A stretch of DNA of 64,000 nucleotides, taken from positions 116,716 through 180,715 of the forward strand of contig NZ_JAEMXM010000010.1 of the NCBI RefSeq assembly GCF_016482785.1, written 5' to 3'. Source of the DNA: Paenibacillus alkalitolerans (GTDB lineage Bacteria > Bacillota > Bacilli > Paenibacillales > YIM-B00363). The stretch's first letter is position 1. The number at the start of each line of letters is the position of its first letter. Shown here piece after piece: positions 26,883 to 35,182 of this stretch. Under the pieces are notes generated by a model. That model searched no databases. It worked only from the letters and a program-made list of their open reading frames with translations, and was not told the DNA's origin. The translations under genes and the position numbers were made by a program.

Positions 26883-26935
26883 TAGTTGCAATGACATCCT
26901 ATTGTCGCGTATATTAGTTGCAATGACATCCTATT
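26883..26935 (+). promoter_or_regulatory. Paired 21-bp direct repeats, probable MarR operator
   Basis: TAGTTGCAATGACATCCTATT occurs exactly at 26883-26903 and 26915-26935, a 32-base period (about three helical turns). GACATCCTATTGTC across the first copy is a small dyad. The second copy ends about 6 bases before the GGAGG of the MarR gene. Confidence 0.75.
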
Positions 26936-26952
26936 TACAGGAGGTGCTTTCA

Positions 26953-27429
26953 TTGGACCAGAACTCGAAACAACCGCCTTGCGGGGGCGTCGAGTCGCCC
27001 GGCAAGTATATTTCGGCCATTTACCGCCATATGCAAATTCTTATTACATCCCGGTTGGAGCAATACCGTATCGGGAGCGGGCAGTATATCTTCTTGATGA
27101 CGGTTGCCAACAAAGAGGGGATCTCGCAGAAAGCGCTAAGCGAAGAGCTGCTCATCGACAAGACGACGACGGCGAAGGCGATCAGCAAGCTGGAGTCGGA
27201 AGGGTACGTTCGAAGGGAAACGGACCCCGCCGATAACAGGTACAACTTGCTTTATTTGACGGAATCGGGCAGATCGGTCATGCCGAAGGTGCAGGAAGTA
27301 TTACATGATGTGAACGGAAAAATCCGGTCCGGCATGGGCGGCGAGGAATATGAGCTTACGCTGTCCATGCTGCAGAAGATACTGTTCAACGTCAGAGAAC
27401 AAGTGCGAAACGGAGTGAGCGAGCAATGA
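26953..27429 (+). CDS. MarR-family regulator of the following MFS pump
   Basis: A 158-residue winged-helix protein (ISQKALSEELLIDKTTTAKA, then the wing RRETDPADNRYNLLYLTE). TTG at 26953 is chosen because ACAGGAGGTG lies 6 bases upstream; in-frame ATGs further up fall inside the repeated operator. Its stop overlaps the MFS start as ATGA. It should repress the two-gene operon through the direct repeats at 26883-26935. Confidence 0.88.
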   Translation: MDQNSKQPPCGGVESPGKYISAIYRHMQILITSRLEQYRIGSGQYIFLMTVANKEGISQKALSEELLIDKTTTAKAISKLESEGYVRRETDPADNRYNLLYLTESGRSVMPKVQEVLHDVNGKIRSGMGGEEYELTLSMLQKILFNVREQVRNGVSEQ

Positions 27430-28769
27430 CGCAAGAAGTTCAACAGAACCAACAACCCGGGAAACAGATTGTCCCTTTACTTGGATGCATGCTTTTATTC
27501 TCGGTAATGAATGTGACGATGTTCAATGTAGCGCTTCCGGATATCGCAGGGGACCTCGGAATAACGCAGTCGCTGGCGGGTTGGGTTGTCACCGGCTACG
27601 CGATGGTATATGCGATCGGATCGCTTATGTATGGAAAACTGGCGGATTTATTCCCGCTAAAGACGTTGATGACGATCGGCATATCGTTGTTTGCCGCCGG
27701 CTCCGTCATCGGCTTCTTATCGGACGGATACTTGTGGCTCCTAACCGGCCGTCTCGTGCAGTGCGCGGGCGCATCTTCGGTACCCGCGCTCGCGATGATT
27801 ATTCCGGCGCGCTATTTCCCACAGGAACGCCGAGGCGCCGTGATCGGCGTGATCGCGTCCTTCATCGCCTTCTCATCGGGTGTCGGTCCGATCGTAGGCG
27901 GCTTTGTAGCGGGAGCGCTCCATTGGAAATACCTGTTCCTGCTTTCTCTCGGCACGCTACTGGTACTTCCGTTCCTTCGCAAAGCGCTGCCGAACGAGCA
28001 AAGGCGCGCAGGGAGCATCGACGCACTCGGAGCGGGCTTGCTGGCGGCTTCGGTGGCGATGCTGATGCTTGCGATCACGGCTTCAAACCTTGTTTATGCC
28101 GCCGCTTTCGCAGTTTTGCTCTCGCTCTTCATCGCCAGAAGCCTCAAATCGCGCGAACCGTTCATCTCCCTATCCCTGTTTACACAAGGGCCGTTCCGTT
28201 ACGCGGTTGCCGCGCAGTTTCTGTCCGCCTCGACAGGGTTCAGCATCATGCTGCTCACCCCGCTTCTGCTGAAATCGACGTTCCAACTGACCGCCGACTG
28301 GATCGGATTGGTGCTGTTCCCGGCGGCCATGGCGGCTGCGGTGTTCGGGCGCGTCGGAGGTAAGCTGACGGATCGCTATGGCAGCATTCCTATTATGCTC
28401 ATTGCCGCGTCGCTAATGATTGCCGGCTTTGTCTCGCTTTCTTTGTTAGCTGGTATCGCCCCGTGGGTAGTTGCTTTATGTCTCATACTGCCGAATGTCG
28501 GGTTCATTTTTATGCAGTCATCCGTCTCCAAACTCGTTACCTTGCTGCTTCCGAGGGAAAATATCGGCTCCGGCATGGGAATATTCAGCTTGGCGGGATT
28601 TTTGGCGGGAGCGATCGGGGGGACTGCGGCGACAAAGGCGGCCGATTCGGGCATTCCTTTTCCGGCCATTTTATTGTGCTTGGCATTCGTTATCGTGGTT
28701 CAGATTTGTATCGTGTTCTTTGTCTTGAAAGGAAGAGTAGGCAGCCTGTCTGCAAGCGCCGGCAGGTAA
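27426..28769 (+). CDS. MFS multidrug transporter, DHA2 (14-helix) type
   Basis: A 447-residue transporter. The hydrophobic pattern fits the 14-helix DHA2 group (TetL/QacA/EmrB): NVALPDIAGDLGITQSLAGW in helix 1 and its loop, the A-motif YGKLADLFPLKTLM, and the C-motif-like GVGPIVGGFVAG. It is translationally coupled to the MarR gene. Export of a hydrophobic drug or antiseptic by proton antiport is inferred from the family. Confidence 0.9.
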   Translation: MTQEVQQNQQPGKQIVPLLGCMLLFSVMNVTMFNVALPDIAGDLGITQSLAGWVVTGYAMVYAIGSLMYGKLADLFPLKTLMTIGISLFAAGSVIGFLSDGYLWLLTGRLVQCAGASSVPALAMIIPARYFPQERRGAVIGVIASFIAFSSGVGPIVGGFVAGALHWKYLFLLSLGTLLVLPFLRKALPNEQRRAGSIDALGAGLLAASVAMLMLAITASNLVYAAAFAVLLSLFIARSLKSREPFISLSLFTQGPFRYAVAAQFLSASTGFSIMLLTPLLLKSTFQLTADWIGLVLFPAAMAAAVFGRVGGKLTDRYGSIPIMLIAASLMIAGFVSLSLLAGIAPWVVALCLILPNVGFIFMQSSVSKLVTLLLPRENIGSGMGIFSLAGFLAGAIGGTAATKAADSGIPFPAILLCLAFVIVVQICIVFFVLKGRVGSLSASAGR

Positions 28770-28807
28770 CGTCTTAACAATCCATTAGTGTGGAGGTTGT
28801 TGATCTG

Positions 28808-29122
28808 ATGAATACAAATCGGAAAGAAACGTTGACCGCGGAATTGCTGTCGTGGCCCGGAGTTACCGTTCAACCCCACCGCTTCGGTGGAATTGAATTC
28901 AACTACGAAGGAAAGGAAATCGGACATCTGCACGGCGATCATCTGGTCGACATGCTTTTGCCGAAATCCATTCGGGATGAAATGATTTCCGCCGGACGCG
29001 CGCAGCCCCACCACATTTATCCCGAATCGGGCTGGGTATCGATTTATTTGAAGTCCGAGACGGATACATCCGAAGCGATTGAGCTGCTGCGTCTCAAGTA
29101 TGAGCTTATGAAGAATAAGTAG
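28808..29122 (+). CDS. Small luciferase-like domain protein (DUF5519 family)
   Basis: A 104-residue soluble protein of the short family annotated as luciferase-like (DUF5519), recognised by GVTVQPHRFGGIEFNYEGKE and then GHLHGDHLVDMLLP. Its biochemical role is unknown. ATG at 28808 follows GGAGG; an in-frame GTG six codons up overlaps that site. It lies 38 bases after the MFS gene and may be co-transcribed. It contains no catalytic motif that I can recognise. Confidence 0.75.
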   Translation: MNTNRKETLTAELLSWPGVTVQPHRFGGIEFNYEGKEIGHLHGDHLVDMLLPKSIRDEMISAGRAQPHHIYPESGWVSIYLKSETDTSEAIELLRLKYELMKNK

Positions 29123-29288
29123 ACGAAGGGGAAAGCCGTTAATAACGGTCATTTACGCCAATAACCTGCCGAAAGAGGACCCGTTTGCTGGACAATGCAA
29201 TGGATTTTTGACGAGTGCGGCAACATCCGCTTGAAAATAGTCATTAGGTCATAAATCGCCAAAAATTGCGCCTAGGAAGGCGCAGTGG
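29123..29288. other. Intergenic region before the hairpin array
   Basis: No gene is visible. It contains a small GCGCCTAGGAAGGCGC hairpin near 29269 that leads into the repeat array. Confidence 0.4.
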
Positions 29289-29440
29289 GCCGAAAATGAG
29301 CGCTGTAAACCGGACTTTCTCCGGTTAGGATCGCGCAGATCGCCGAAAATGAGCGCTGTAACCGGACTTTCTCCGGTTAGGAGCGCACAGCAGGCCGAAA
29401 ATAAGCGCTGTAACCGGACTTTCTCCGGTTAGCGGGCCGA
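29289..29440 (+). repeat. Three tandem 52-53 bp repeats, each with a perfect hairpin
   Basis: GCCGAAAATGAGCGCTGTAA starts units at 29289 and 29342; a one-base variant starts at 29394. Each unit contains AACCGGA-CTTTC-TCCGGTT, a 7-bp stem with a 5-base loop, and the first two end in GGAKCGCRCAG. The array lies between convergent genes. It could be a REP-like array or a transcription/mRNA stability element. Confidence 0.85.
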
Positions 29441-29596
29441 AGTGCCGGATACATTTCACCTTAAGCGAAATATTTCGGCTGCAAATTCCTGTCAACAATG
29501 AATCGACCGTGCGGATGTTGAACCTATCCATTAGGATAAGCTCAAAGCAGCGGAAAAATCACCGGAGACTCCGTGAAGCAGCGCTCCGGTGATTTC

Positions 29597-29980
29597 TTAT
29601 TTATTTGTCTCCGGTTCAATCAACTCCAACGGTGATCCAGCCTGTTCCTCGTCGTTGTCTCCGGTCTCAACCAAACGTTTCAACGCGCCCATCTTATTTT
29701 CCCAATACCGTTCGTAATAAGACAGCCATCTTTTCAATTCGAGCAGCGGCTCGGGCTCGAGCCGGTACCTCGTCTCGCGGCCGACTTTTCTCTCCTTGAC
29801 CAGCCCGGCATCCGCCAAAATACGCAGATGTTTGGAAACGGCCGTCCGAGTCATCGGAAAATGTCCGCTGATCACGGTAACGGGCATCTCCTGGTCACCG
29901 AGCAATTTCAGCAGCTCTCGTCGGGTCGGATCGGCGATGGCCTGAAATACATCGTGTCTAGGCGATGCGGATGTCATCAT
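29597..29980 (-). CDS. ArsR-family (SdpR-like) regulator
   Basis: A 127-residue winged-helix repressor: DPTRRELLKLLGDQEMPVTV and RTAVSKHLRILADAGLV, with wing RKVGRETRYRL. No metal-binding cysteines are seen, so it is of the metal-independent type often paired with SRPBCC proteins. ATG at 29980 overlaps the upstream SRPBCC stop (TGATG), so expression is coupled. The paired AAACCA/TGGTTT operators at 30955-31000 are its probable targets. Confidence 0.88.
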   Translation of the reverse strand: MMTSASPRHDVFQAIADPTRRELLKLLGDQEMPVTVISGHFPMTRTAVSKHLRILADAGLVKERKVGRETRYRLEPEPLLELKRWLSYYERYWENKMGALKRLVETGDNDEEQAGSPLELIEPETNK

Positions 29981-30405
29981 CAAACTTCGACGTATGCGCC
30001 CAATTTTTCGACAAGTCCGCCCCAACCATGAGACATTCTGTCGCGCACAATATTGTGCGTTTCTCCGAACGGCGTAACCATACCTTCAACCCAGCCGGAA
30101 TGGATGAGCGTAAACTCCGTTTTCCCTTCCATTTCAGTCAATTTGAAAGTAACGGTCCATTCCTCGCCCCATTGGAAAGATAGCCGGTTTGGCGGATCCA
30201 ACTCCGTTACTTCGCAATCGGACATGCCGAACGGACCCGCGTCCAATTGGAACTTAAAGCCGGATTCCGGCTTGAAATTATTTGGCATGAACCAAGCCGC
30301 GATGCCCTCCGAAGTGGCGACGGCGTGCCATACTTTCATGATCGGCGCGTTCAGCACGATCTTCTTCTCAATATCGGGCAATGTCTTTTGAGTGTCGTTC
30401 CCCAT
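29980..30405 (-). CDS. SRPBCC (AHSA1-type) domain protein
   Basis: A 141-residue START-like fold protein: KKIVLNAPIMKVWHAVATSE, FKFQLDAGPFG, and FTLIHSGWVEGM are typical of the activator-of-Hsp90 homologue group. Such proteins bind hydrophobic ligands in bacteria and commonly accompany an ArsR regulator. GGAGGATAAAATA precedes the ATG. It lies 26 bases after a broken small gene in the same operon. Confidence 0.88.
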   Translation of the reverse strand: MGNDTQKTLPDIEKKIVLNAPIMKVWHAVATSEGIAAWFMPNNFKPESGFKFQLDAGPFGMSDCEVTELDPPNRLSFQWGEEWTVTFKLTEMEGKTEFTLIHSGWVEGMVTPFGETHNIVRDRMSHGWGGLVEKLGAYVEV

Positions 30406-30431
30406 TATTTTATCCTCCTGTTTGGTAGTGT

Positions 30432-30930
30432 TTATTTGGCGGTCTTCACTTTATCCCGATGGCGAAACCGCAGCGCCGACCACTTATCGTCGATGGCCAC
30501 GTTGCTTACGGGTCTAAATGAAATATCCTGCACGATGCCGAACAAAATATCCCGGTTGATGTCCGTCTTGATTTTCGAGCTTTGCTTCGGGTATGCGATC
30601 CAGAAGATCGCATCTTCTTTCAAGGCCGGAATCACTTTAGGCACCCATTCGCGAACTTCTTCCGCATTGTTTGCAAATAGCATAAGAAAAACTTCTATCG
30701 AAGTACATTCAAGGATGAGCGACCGCGAGTAAGAGGAAGTTTTTCTTGGTAAAGAATTTACTCATTTCCTGCTAAAGCAGAAAACTTATAAATTCTTTAT
30801 CGTTGAAAAAATCGTTTGCCTCTCCGATCACCTCCCCTGCTTCAATGCCAAGACGGTATCCTTCAGGCGCATTCAATACCGTTGCCCGTCCTTCTTTGTA
30901 GCGCAGTTTTTTCAACAACTCTTCATTCAC
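30432..30930 (-). pseudogene. Broken small DUF3052-like gene, split by a hairpin-rich insertion
   Basis: The first part (GTG at 30930 to a TAG at 30772) reads NEELLKKLRYKEGRATVLNA and continues to about EAND. The second part (30683-30432) resumes with LFANNAEEVREWVPKV, KEDAIFWIAYPKQSSK and NRDILFGIV in another frame. Together they match a conserved single-domain protein of about 130 residues of unknown function. The intervening 30684-30806 is not coding and carries two hairpins. GTG has AGGAAGGATTG upstream, so the gene was once expressed as first gene of the SRPBCC-ArsR operon. Confidence 0.8.
30684..30806. mobile_element. Small hairpin-rich insertion (MITE-like)
   Basis: The insert interrupts the conserved reading frame. 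It contains a perfect 12-bp inverted repeat (AAGAAAAACTTC, arms 30684-30695 and 30736-30747) and a second stem (AAAGAATTTA, arms 30751-30760 and 30789-30798, with an inner CTGC/GCAG). TTTTTC occurs at both edges and could be a target duplication. No transposase is encoded. Confidence 0.6.
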
Positions 30931-30954
30931 CGATCACAATCCTTCCTAATTGCG

Positions 30955-31006
30955 AAACCATTTGGTTTCACATCGAATTATACGACACCAAATGGTTTCG
31001 TGTCAA
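30955..31006 (-). promoter_or_regulatory. SigA promoter with two AAACCA-TT-TGGTTT operators
   Basis: On the minus strand TTGACA (31001-31006) and TATAAT (30977-30982) are 18 bases apart. One operator copy, ACCATTTGGT, fills the spacer. A second perfect copy (AAACCA-TT-TGGTTT) at 30955-30968 lies just downstream of -10. The -35 box overlaps the stop of the MFS gene. Confidence 0.85.
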
Positions 31007-32169
31007 ACAGATTTTGCCGCTTCGTTGCTCTGTACACCAACCTTCAACCGTTGCCTTACGAACACTACCAAAATGAACAAGCAAACGGCAACCGACACGG
31101 CGCTGGCCATAAACAAAACCTGATAGCCCGTATATTGGGAAACCCACCCCAGTATGATGGCCCCAAGTCCTATTCCCAAGTCAAACGCGGTAAAGAAGGA
31201 AGCATTGGCTGCTCCTTTACGGTCCGGATGGGCAAGACGCAGCGTTGCCGCCTGAAGCGCCGGCTGCGCCGAACCGATACCGGTGCCGAACAGCACGGCC
31301 GAAGCAATGACGCCGGCTAATCCGTTAGCGAAGCTTAGTACCAGCAATGCTGAAATCGTAACCGCAAGTGCCGGCACGATGACAACCAATTCGCCGTGAC
31401 TGTCCGAAAGTTTTCCGGCAACGGGCCGAATCAGGGTAAGCGCGACGGCATATACGAGAAAGAACGTCCCGGAGTTTACGTCGATCGATTCGGCAAACAG
31501 CGGCAGAAATGTGAGAATTCCTCCATAAGCGACGGCCAGGAAAAAGAGCGCGACCGTTACCGGTAAAACCGATTTATCGAAAAATTCCATCCTTCCCCCT
31601 GCCGCCTTCGGTTGGAACGGTATTTTCGTCACAGCTGCGAAAAGCAGCGCCGCGGCGGAAAGACCGGCAGCCATAAGGAACAGCGCATGGAACGAATAAC
31701 TTTGTGTGACCCACACTCCAAGGAGCGGGCCGATCGCAACGGCCACCGTCATCGCCATACCGTGCCAACCCATGCCCTCACCGCGGCGGGAGACCGGAAT
31801 AATATCCGTAACCGCGGTTCCGACGGCGGTTGTGGAGACGGCCCAGCTCATGCCGTGCAGTACGCGCAAAGCCATCAAGTTGACGATGCCGCCGACCCAA
31901 TCGTACAAATACATGGACAATGCGAAGAGAAGCAGCCCCCAAAGTATAAAAGGCCGCCTGCCGTACCGATCCAGCATTCCGCCGACGAACGGACGAAATA
32001 TGACGGCAGACAGCGTAAACATACCGGCAGCCAACCCGACCTGCGATTCTGTACCCCCCAATTGCTTAATATAAAGCGGCAAAGTCGGAACGAGCGAATA
32101 AAAACCGGCTCCCAGTAAAAGCATTCCAACCGTCATTAGAACAAAAGGCTTCGTCCATAAGCGCTCCAC
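31003..32169 (-). CDS. MFS transporter, 12 helices, paired with PadR
   Basis: A 388-residue efflux-type transporter with about 12 helices. It has the A-motif GGMLDRYGRRPFILWG and YSLVPTLPLYIKQLGG in helix 1 and its following loop. I choose GTG at 32169 since GGGGAGG lies 7 bases upstream; the ATG two codons earlier is too near that site. It follows the PadR gene in the same direction. The substrate is unknown; PadR control suggests a phenolic or antibiotic compound. Confidence 0.88.
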   Translation of the reverse strand: MERLWTKPFVLMTVGMLLLGAGFYSLVPTLPLYIKQLGGTESQVGLAAGMFTLSAVIFRPFVGGMLDRYGRRPFILWGLLLFALSMYLYDWVGGIVNLMALRVLHGMSWAVSTTAVGTAVTDIIPVSRRGEGMGWHGMAMTVAVAIGPLLGVWVTQSYSFHALFLMAAGLSAAALLFAAVTKIPFQPKAAGGRMEFFDKSVLPVTVALFFLAVAYGGILTFLPLFAESIDVNSGTFFLVYAVALTLIRPVAGKLSDSHGELVVIVPALAVTISALLVLSFANGLAGVIASAVLFGTGIGSAQPALQAATLRLAHPDRKGAANASFFTAFDLGIGLGAIILGWVSQYTGYQVLFMASAVSVAVCLFILVVFVRQRLKVGVQSNEAAKSV

Positions 32170-32195
32170 GCACATTCCTCCCCAGCGACTCTAAG

Positions 32196-32741
32196 TTATT
32201 CTCCACTCGATTTAATTCGCTCAATCTCTTCCTCCACCCACCGGATACCCGCCGCTCCGACATGCTTCCGGTGATCGATAACCCGCAGTAATTGAACGCG
32301 TTCTTTTTCGGGCTCCGGTTTATAAAGCAGGATTTTTGACTCGAAGCCGGTTATATAATGCAGGTTGATTTGCAGGTACTTCAAATACTGCTCCAGGCAG
32401 GCAAGACGAACGTCTTTGGGCACATAAAGGAAGTAGACCATTTTGAAATGAAAAAGAAGCTCGGCCTCCGCGTTATGCTCGAGCGGTTGCGCCATTAGTT
32501 CATGGAAGCGTTGGCGGCCGGTTTCGGTCAATTGGTACAATTTTCGCGGTCTTGCGCCCTCCTTTCCCTCATCTGCCAGCTGACGAATCAGTCCGTTCTC
32601 CACAAGCCGCGACAGGAGCGGATATAACGTTCCCGAACTGATCTGCCGGAAGGGTCCGACCGCATTTTTTAGAATGTCCTGCAGCAGATACCCATGTTTA
32701 TCCCCTGTCATCAACTCGCCTAAGATAAACAATTCGTACAT
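32196..32741 (-). CDS. PadR-family regulator
   Basis: A 181-residue winged-helix regulator with the PadR core (YELFILGELMTGDKHGYLLQ, then GTLYPLLSRLVENGLI) and a helical C-terminal dimerisation domain. It is the first gene of a two-gene unit with the MFS transporter 26 bases downstream, so it probably represses it until a ligand binds. The upstream ATATGTCG-containing stretch near 32770-32800 is repeated and could be the operator. Confidence 0.88.
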   Translation of the reverse strand: MYELFILGELMTGDKHGYLLQDILKNAVGPFRQISSGTLYPLLSRLVENGLIRQLADEGKEGARPRKLYQLTETGRQRFHELMAQPLEHNAEAELLFHFKMVYFLYVPKDVRLACLEQYLKYLQINLHYITGFESKILLYKPEPEKERVQLLRVIDHRKHVGAAGIRWVEEEIERIKSSGE

Positions 32742-32817
32742 AGTAAACCTCCTTACTTACACCATTTCTATATGTCGATTCGATACATATTATATGTCGC
32801 CCCGATATAAATAACAA

Positions 32818-32858
32818 CTAAAAAACCAAAACAGGGCTAATCCCGTATGGGCAGCCCT
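32818..32858 (-). terminator. Terminator of the YwbE-like gene
   Basis: On the minus strand CAGGGCT pairs with AGCCCTG around a 14-base loop and is followed by TTTTGGTTTTTT. It lies just after the stop of the YwbE-like gene. Confidence 0.8.
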
Positions 32859-32873
32859 GAAAATGTTCGCGTT

Positions 32874-33086
32874 TTATATGTCCGTACCGTCCACGATCGA
32901 CTGAACCCGGCCGACCTGCCCGTCTTGAAGTCTGACCTTGATGCCGTGGGGATGAAAAAGCGAGTTCGTCAGGATGTCCTTCACCACCCCGCGTGTCGTC
33001 ACACCCGTTCTCTGATCCTTCTTAAGCACGATATCGACGTGCAATCCCGGGCGAATGTCGCTCCGGTTCTTTCCGTTTCCCGCCAT
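32874..33086 (-). CDS. ywbE: YwbE-family small protein (DUF2196)
   Basis: A 70-residue protein matching the YwbE family throughout: RSDIRPGLHVDIVLKKDQRT, then GVVKDILTNS and HPHGIKVRLQDGQVGRV. The likely fold is a small beta barrel; the function is unknown. ATG at 33086 has GGAGTG 9 bases upstream; an in-frame GTG four codons earlier abuts that site. It is a single-gene unit with its own terminator. Confidence 0.85.
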   Translation of the reverse strand: MAGNGKNRSDIRPGLHVDIVLKKDQRTGVTTRGVVKDILTNSLFHPHGIKVRLQDGQVGRVQSIVDGTDI

Positions 33087-33208
33087 GCTGCGTTTCACTC
33101 CGATGTGATAAAATATACCCCTATCGTACCATAACCCCCTTACAACCTAAAAACCCGGCCCGCCTGAACAGAAGCACACCGGGTATCTTCATTAGTATTG
33201 CCAACTAC

Positions 33209-34378
33209 TTACTGCGATACCGCCTTTACGGCGGCGGCTTTCTTCCGGACGCCGGAAGCGAGCAGCAGTACGAAACAGGTCCCGGCAAGCCACCACAACA
33301 CCGAATAGCTAGCAGCCGCAACATCCGTGCCTCCGAAGTACATAATGCTGCGCAATCCCTCCGTGACGAATCGGAACGGCGTCCAGGAATAGAGCCAATC
33401 CCGCGTCGTTTCCGTCAAAAATTCCGGCGCCATGTTAATAACCGGCATTGAGAAAAACAGCAGCAAGACAAGCAGAGCGACAGCCGGGAACCCGATCCAG
33501 TTGAGCAGCGATGACTGCAAGAGGAAGAACGCGGTCCCCGCAAGCCAAAGGAACAACCATGCTTCCGTAAGCCCGTCGATCTCCATTCCGTACCAAGAAG
33601 AAGCCATCCACATCAGGAATCCGGATGCGGCAAACACGGTCAACAATCCGGCAGCCGTCTGCGAAGAGACGACCGCCCAACTTCCGTACCCTTTCTCCTT
33701 CTCTTTGCCGGCCGCAAGGAACAAGAAGATGCTGGCGACCATGCTGCCCAGCCACATAATCTGCGTCAGCATGTTCGGCGCGCTGCCGTTCGCGTTATTC
33801 TCGCCGACCGGATGAACAATCAGCTCTTCCACATCAAACGGCGCCAGCAGCGCTTCTGCTGCGCGAACCGGAAGCTGCTGCGTCTGTTGGCCGATCATCG
33901 TAAGAGCTTGCTTGGTCAGCTCCCTCTTCACCCCGCTCGCCACTTGCCCTAAAATTTGCTTCACAGCTGCTGCCGCTTGCACGTTCATACCTTCATTCAC
34001 CAATATTTTCACGGTCCCCGGTTTCGGATCCGGCGTCTGCAGCGAGAGCACCCCCGAGCTCAGATCGGAAGGAATGATCAAAGCGCCGTAATAACTCTGA
34101 TCGTCGAGCCCCTTCCTCGCTTCCTCCTCGGAATCGAGCACCTCCCACGCGACCGGCAAATCTTCCAGCTCGAGAAGCTTGCTTGTAATCGTCTCCCCGA
34201 TTGCCAGCTTGCCGCCGTTCGGAAGGTCCGCGCCTTGATCGAGCACGACCAACGCAACAGGCAAATCTTTCGGCTTCGCCCCGAGCGCCGAGCCCATCAT
34301 CGCCAAGCCGAAAATCATAATCACAACGAAAACAACGACTATCCCTATCCACAACAACCGCTGTTTCACAAAAACCAT
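33209..34378 (-). CDS. ABC-2 type / YhgE-Pip-like membrane export protein
   Basis: A 389-residue membrane protein. One N-terminal helix is followed by an extracytoplasmic domain of about 180 residues and then five or six helices, the ABC-2 permease/YhgE plan. The segment YYGALIIPSDLSSGVLSL is typical. ATG at 34378 follows GGGGAGG at 10 bases. No ATPase lies beside it. A divergent TetR regulator faces it, like Bacillus yhgD-yhgE. It may export a toxic compound; this is inferred. Confidence 0.85.
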   Translation of the reverse strand: MVFVKQRLLWIGIVVVFVVIMIFGLAMMGSALGAKPKDLPVALVVLDQGADLPNGGKLAIGETITSKLLELEDLPVAWEVLDSEEEARKGLDDQSYYGALIIPSDLSSGVLSLQTPDPKPGTVKILVNEGMNVQAAAAVKQILGQVASGVKRELTKQALTMIGQQTQQLPVRAAEALLAPFDVEELIVHPVGENNANGSAPNMLTQIMWLGSMVASIFLFLAAGKEKEKGYGSWAVVSSQTAAGLLTVFAASGFLMWMASSWYGMEIDGLTEAWLFLWLAGTAFFLLQSSLLNWIGFPAVALLVLLLFFSMPVINMAPEFLTETTRDWLYSWTPFRFVTEGLRSIMYFGGTDVAAASYSVLWWLAGTCFVLLLASGVRKKAAAVKAVSQ

Positions 34379-34561
34379 CTCTAACAGCCTCCCCAAGCTC
34401 CCTGAATTTTAATGAACAAAGTGTTGATTAATCATCACGATGTTAATTATAATTGGTGCCAAGGGCAAATCAATAATCAGTTTAGCTGAAAAATGTTTAG
34501 TAATCGTCACTTCGAGCGTCGCATGTTCATTTTTCACAAAATTTTTAAAAAGGGTGATCCG

Positions 34562-35164
34562 ATGACGATCAAAATGGACCGCCGTAAAATAAGGACAAAA
34601 CAGCTGCTTCGCAAAGCCTTGCTGGAACTTATAGAGGAAAAAGGGATGGACGGCTTGACCGTAAGCGATTTGACCGAAAGGGCTGGCGTAAACCGGGGGA
34701 CGTTCTACCTGCATTACCGCGATGCGGCAGACTTTCTGGAGCAGCTGAAGACGGAAATATTCGAAGGGTTGACTCATGAGATGGCCCGAATCAATCCGTT
34801 TGAGCTTAAATATTATGCGGACAAAGACGAACCTTATCCACCCAGCGTGAAAGTGCTCGAATATTTCGACAAACACGCCGACTTCTTCCGCGTCATTCTC
34901 GGACCGAAGGGAGATCCCGCTTTTCCGCTCAGAGTCAAGGAGTTTATGAAGGACAGGCTGTTTAACCATGTATTAAAAAATATTCCGCAGCCGGATGACG
35001 CGGCCATCCCGCGCGATTACCTGATTGCGTATGTCACTTCGGCCAATCTCGGCATTTTGATGCATTGGTTCGAATCAGGCAGACAGCTGTCCCCGTCCGA
35101 CGTGGCTCGCATCATTACGCGAATCGGCGGAGACGGTCCGATGGCTTGGACGGGTTTGAAGTAG
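34562..35164 (+). CDS. TetR-family regulator
   Basis: A 200-residue TetR protein with an N-terminal HTH (TVSDLTERAGVNRGTFYLHY) and a ligand domain of the TetR_C_7 type (FRVILGPKGDPAFPLRVKEF). ATG at 34562 follows AAAAAGGGTG. It is divergent from the ABC-2 type gene, so it probably represses that gene and itself from the A+T-rich spacer 34379-34561, which has the dyad-like TTGATTAATCATCACGAT. Confidence 0.87.
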   Translation: MTIKMDRRKIRTKQLLRKALLELIEEKGMDGLTVSDLTERAGVNRGTFYLHYRDAADFLEQLKTEIFEGLTHEMARINPFELKYYADKDEPYPPSVKVLEYFDKHADFFRVILGPKGDPAFPLRVKEFMKDRLFNHVLKNIPQPDDAAIPRDYLIAYVTSANLGILMHWFESGRQLSPSDVARIITRIGGDGPMAWTGLK

Positions 35165-35182
35165 GGCGCAGCGTTGCGGCAT

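Noticed and set aside
32847..33134. 95-codon open frame on the plus strand
   Set aside because: It is antisense to the YwbE-family gene, which has conserved motifs, a ribosome site and a terminator.
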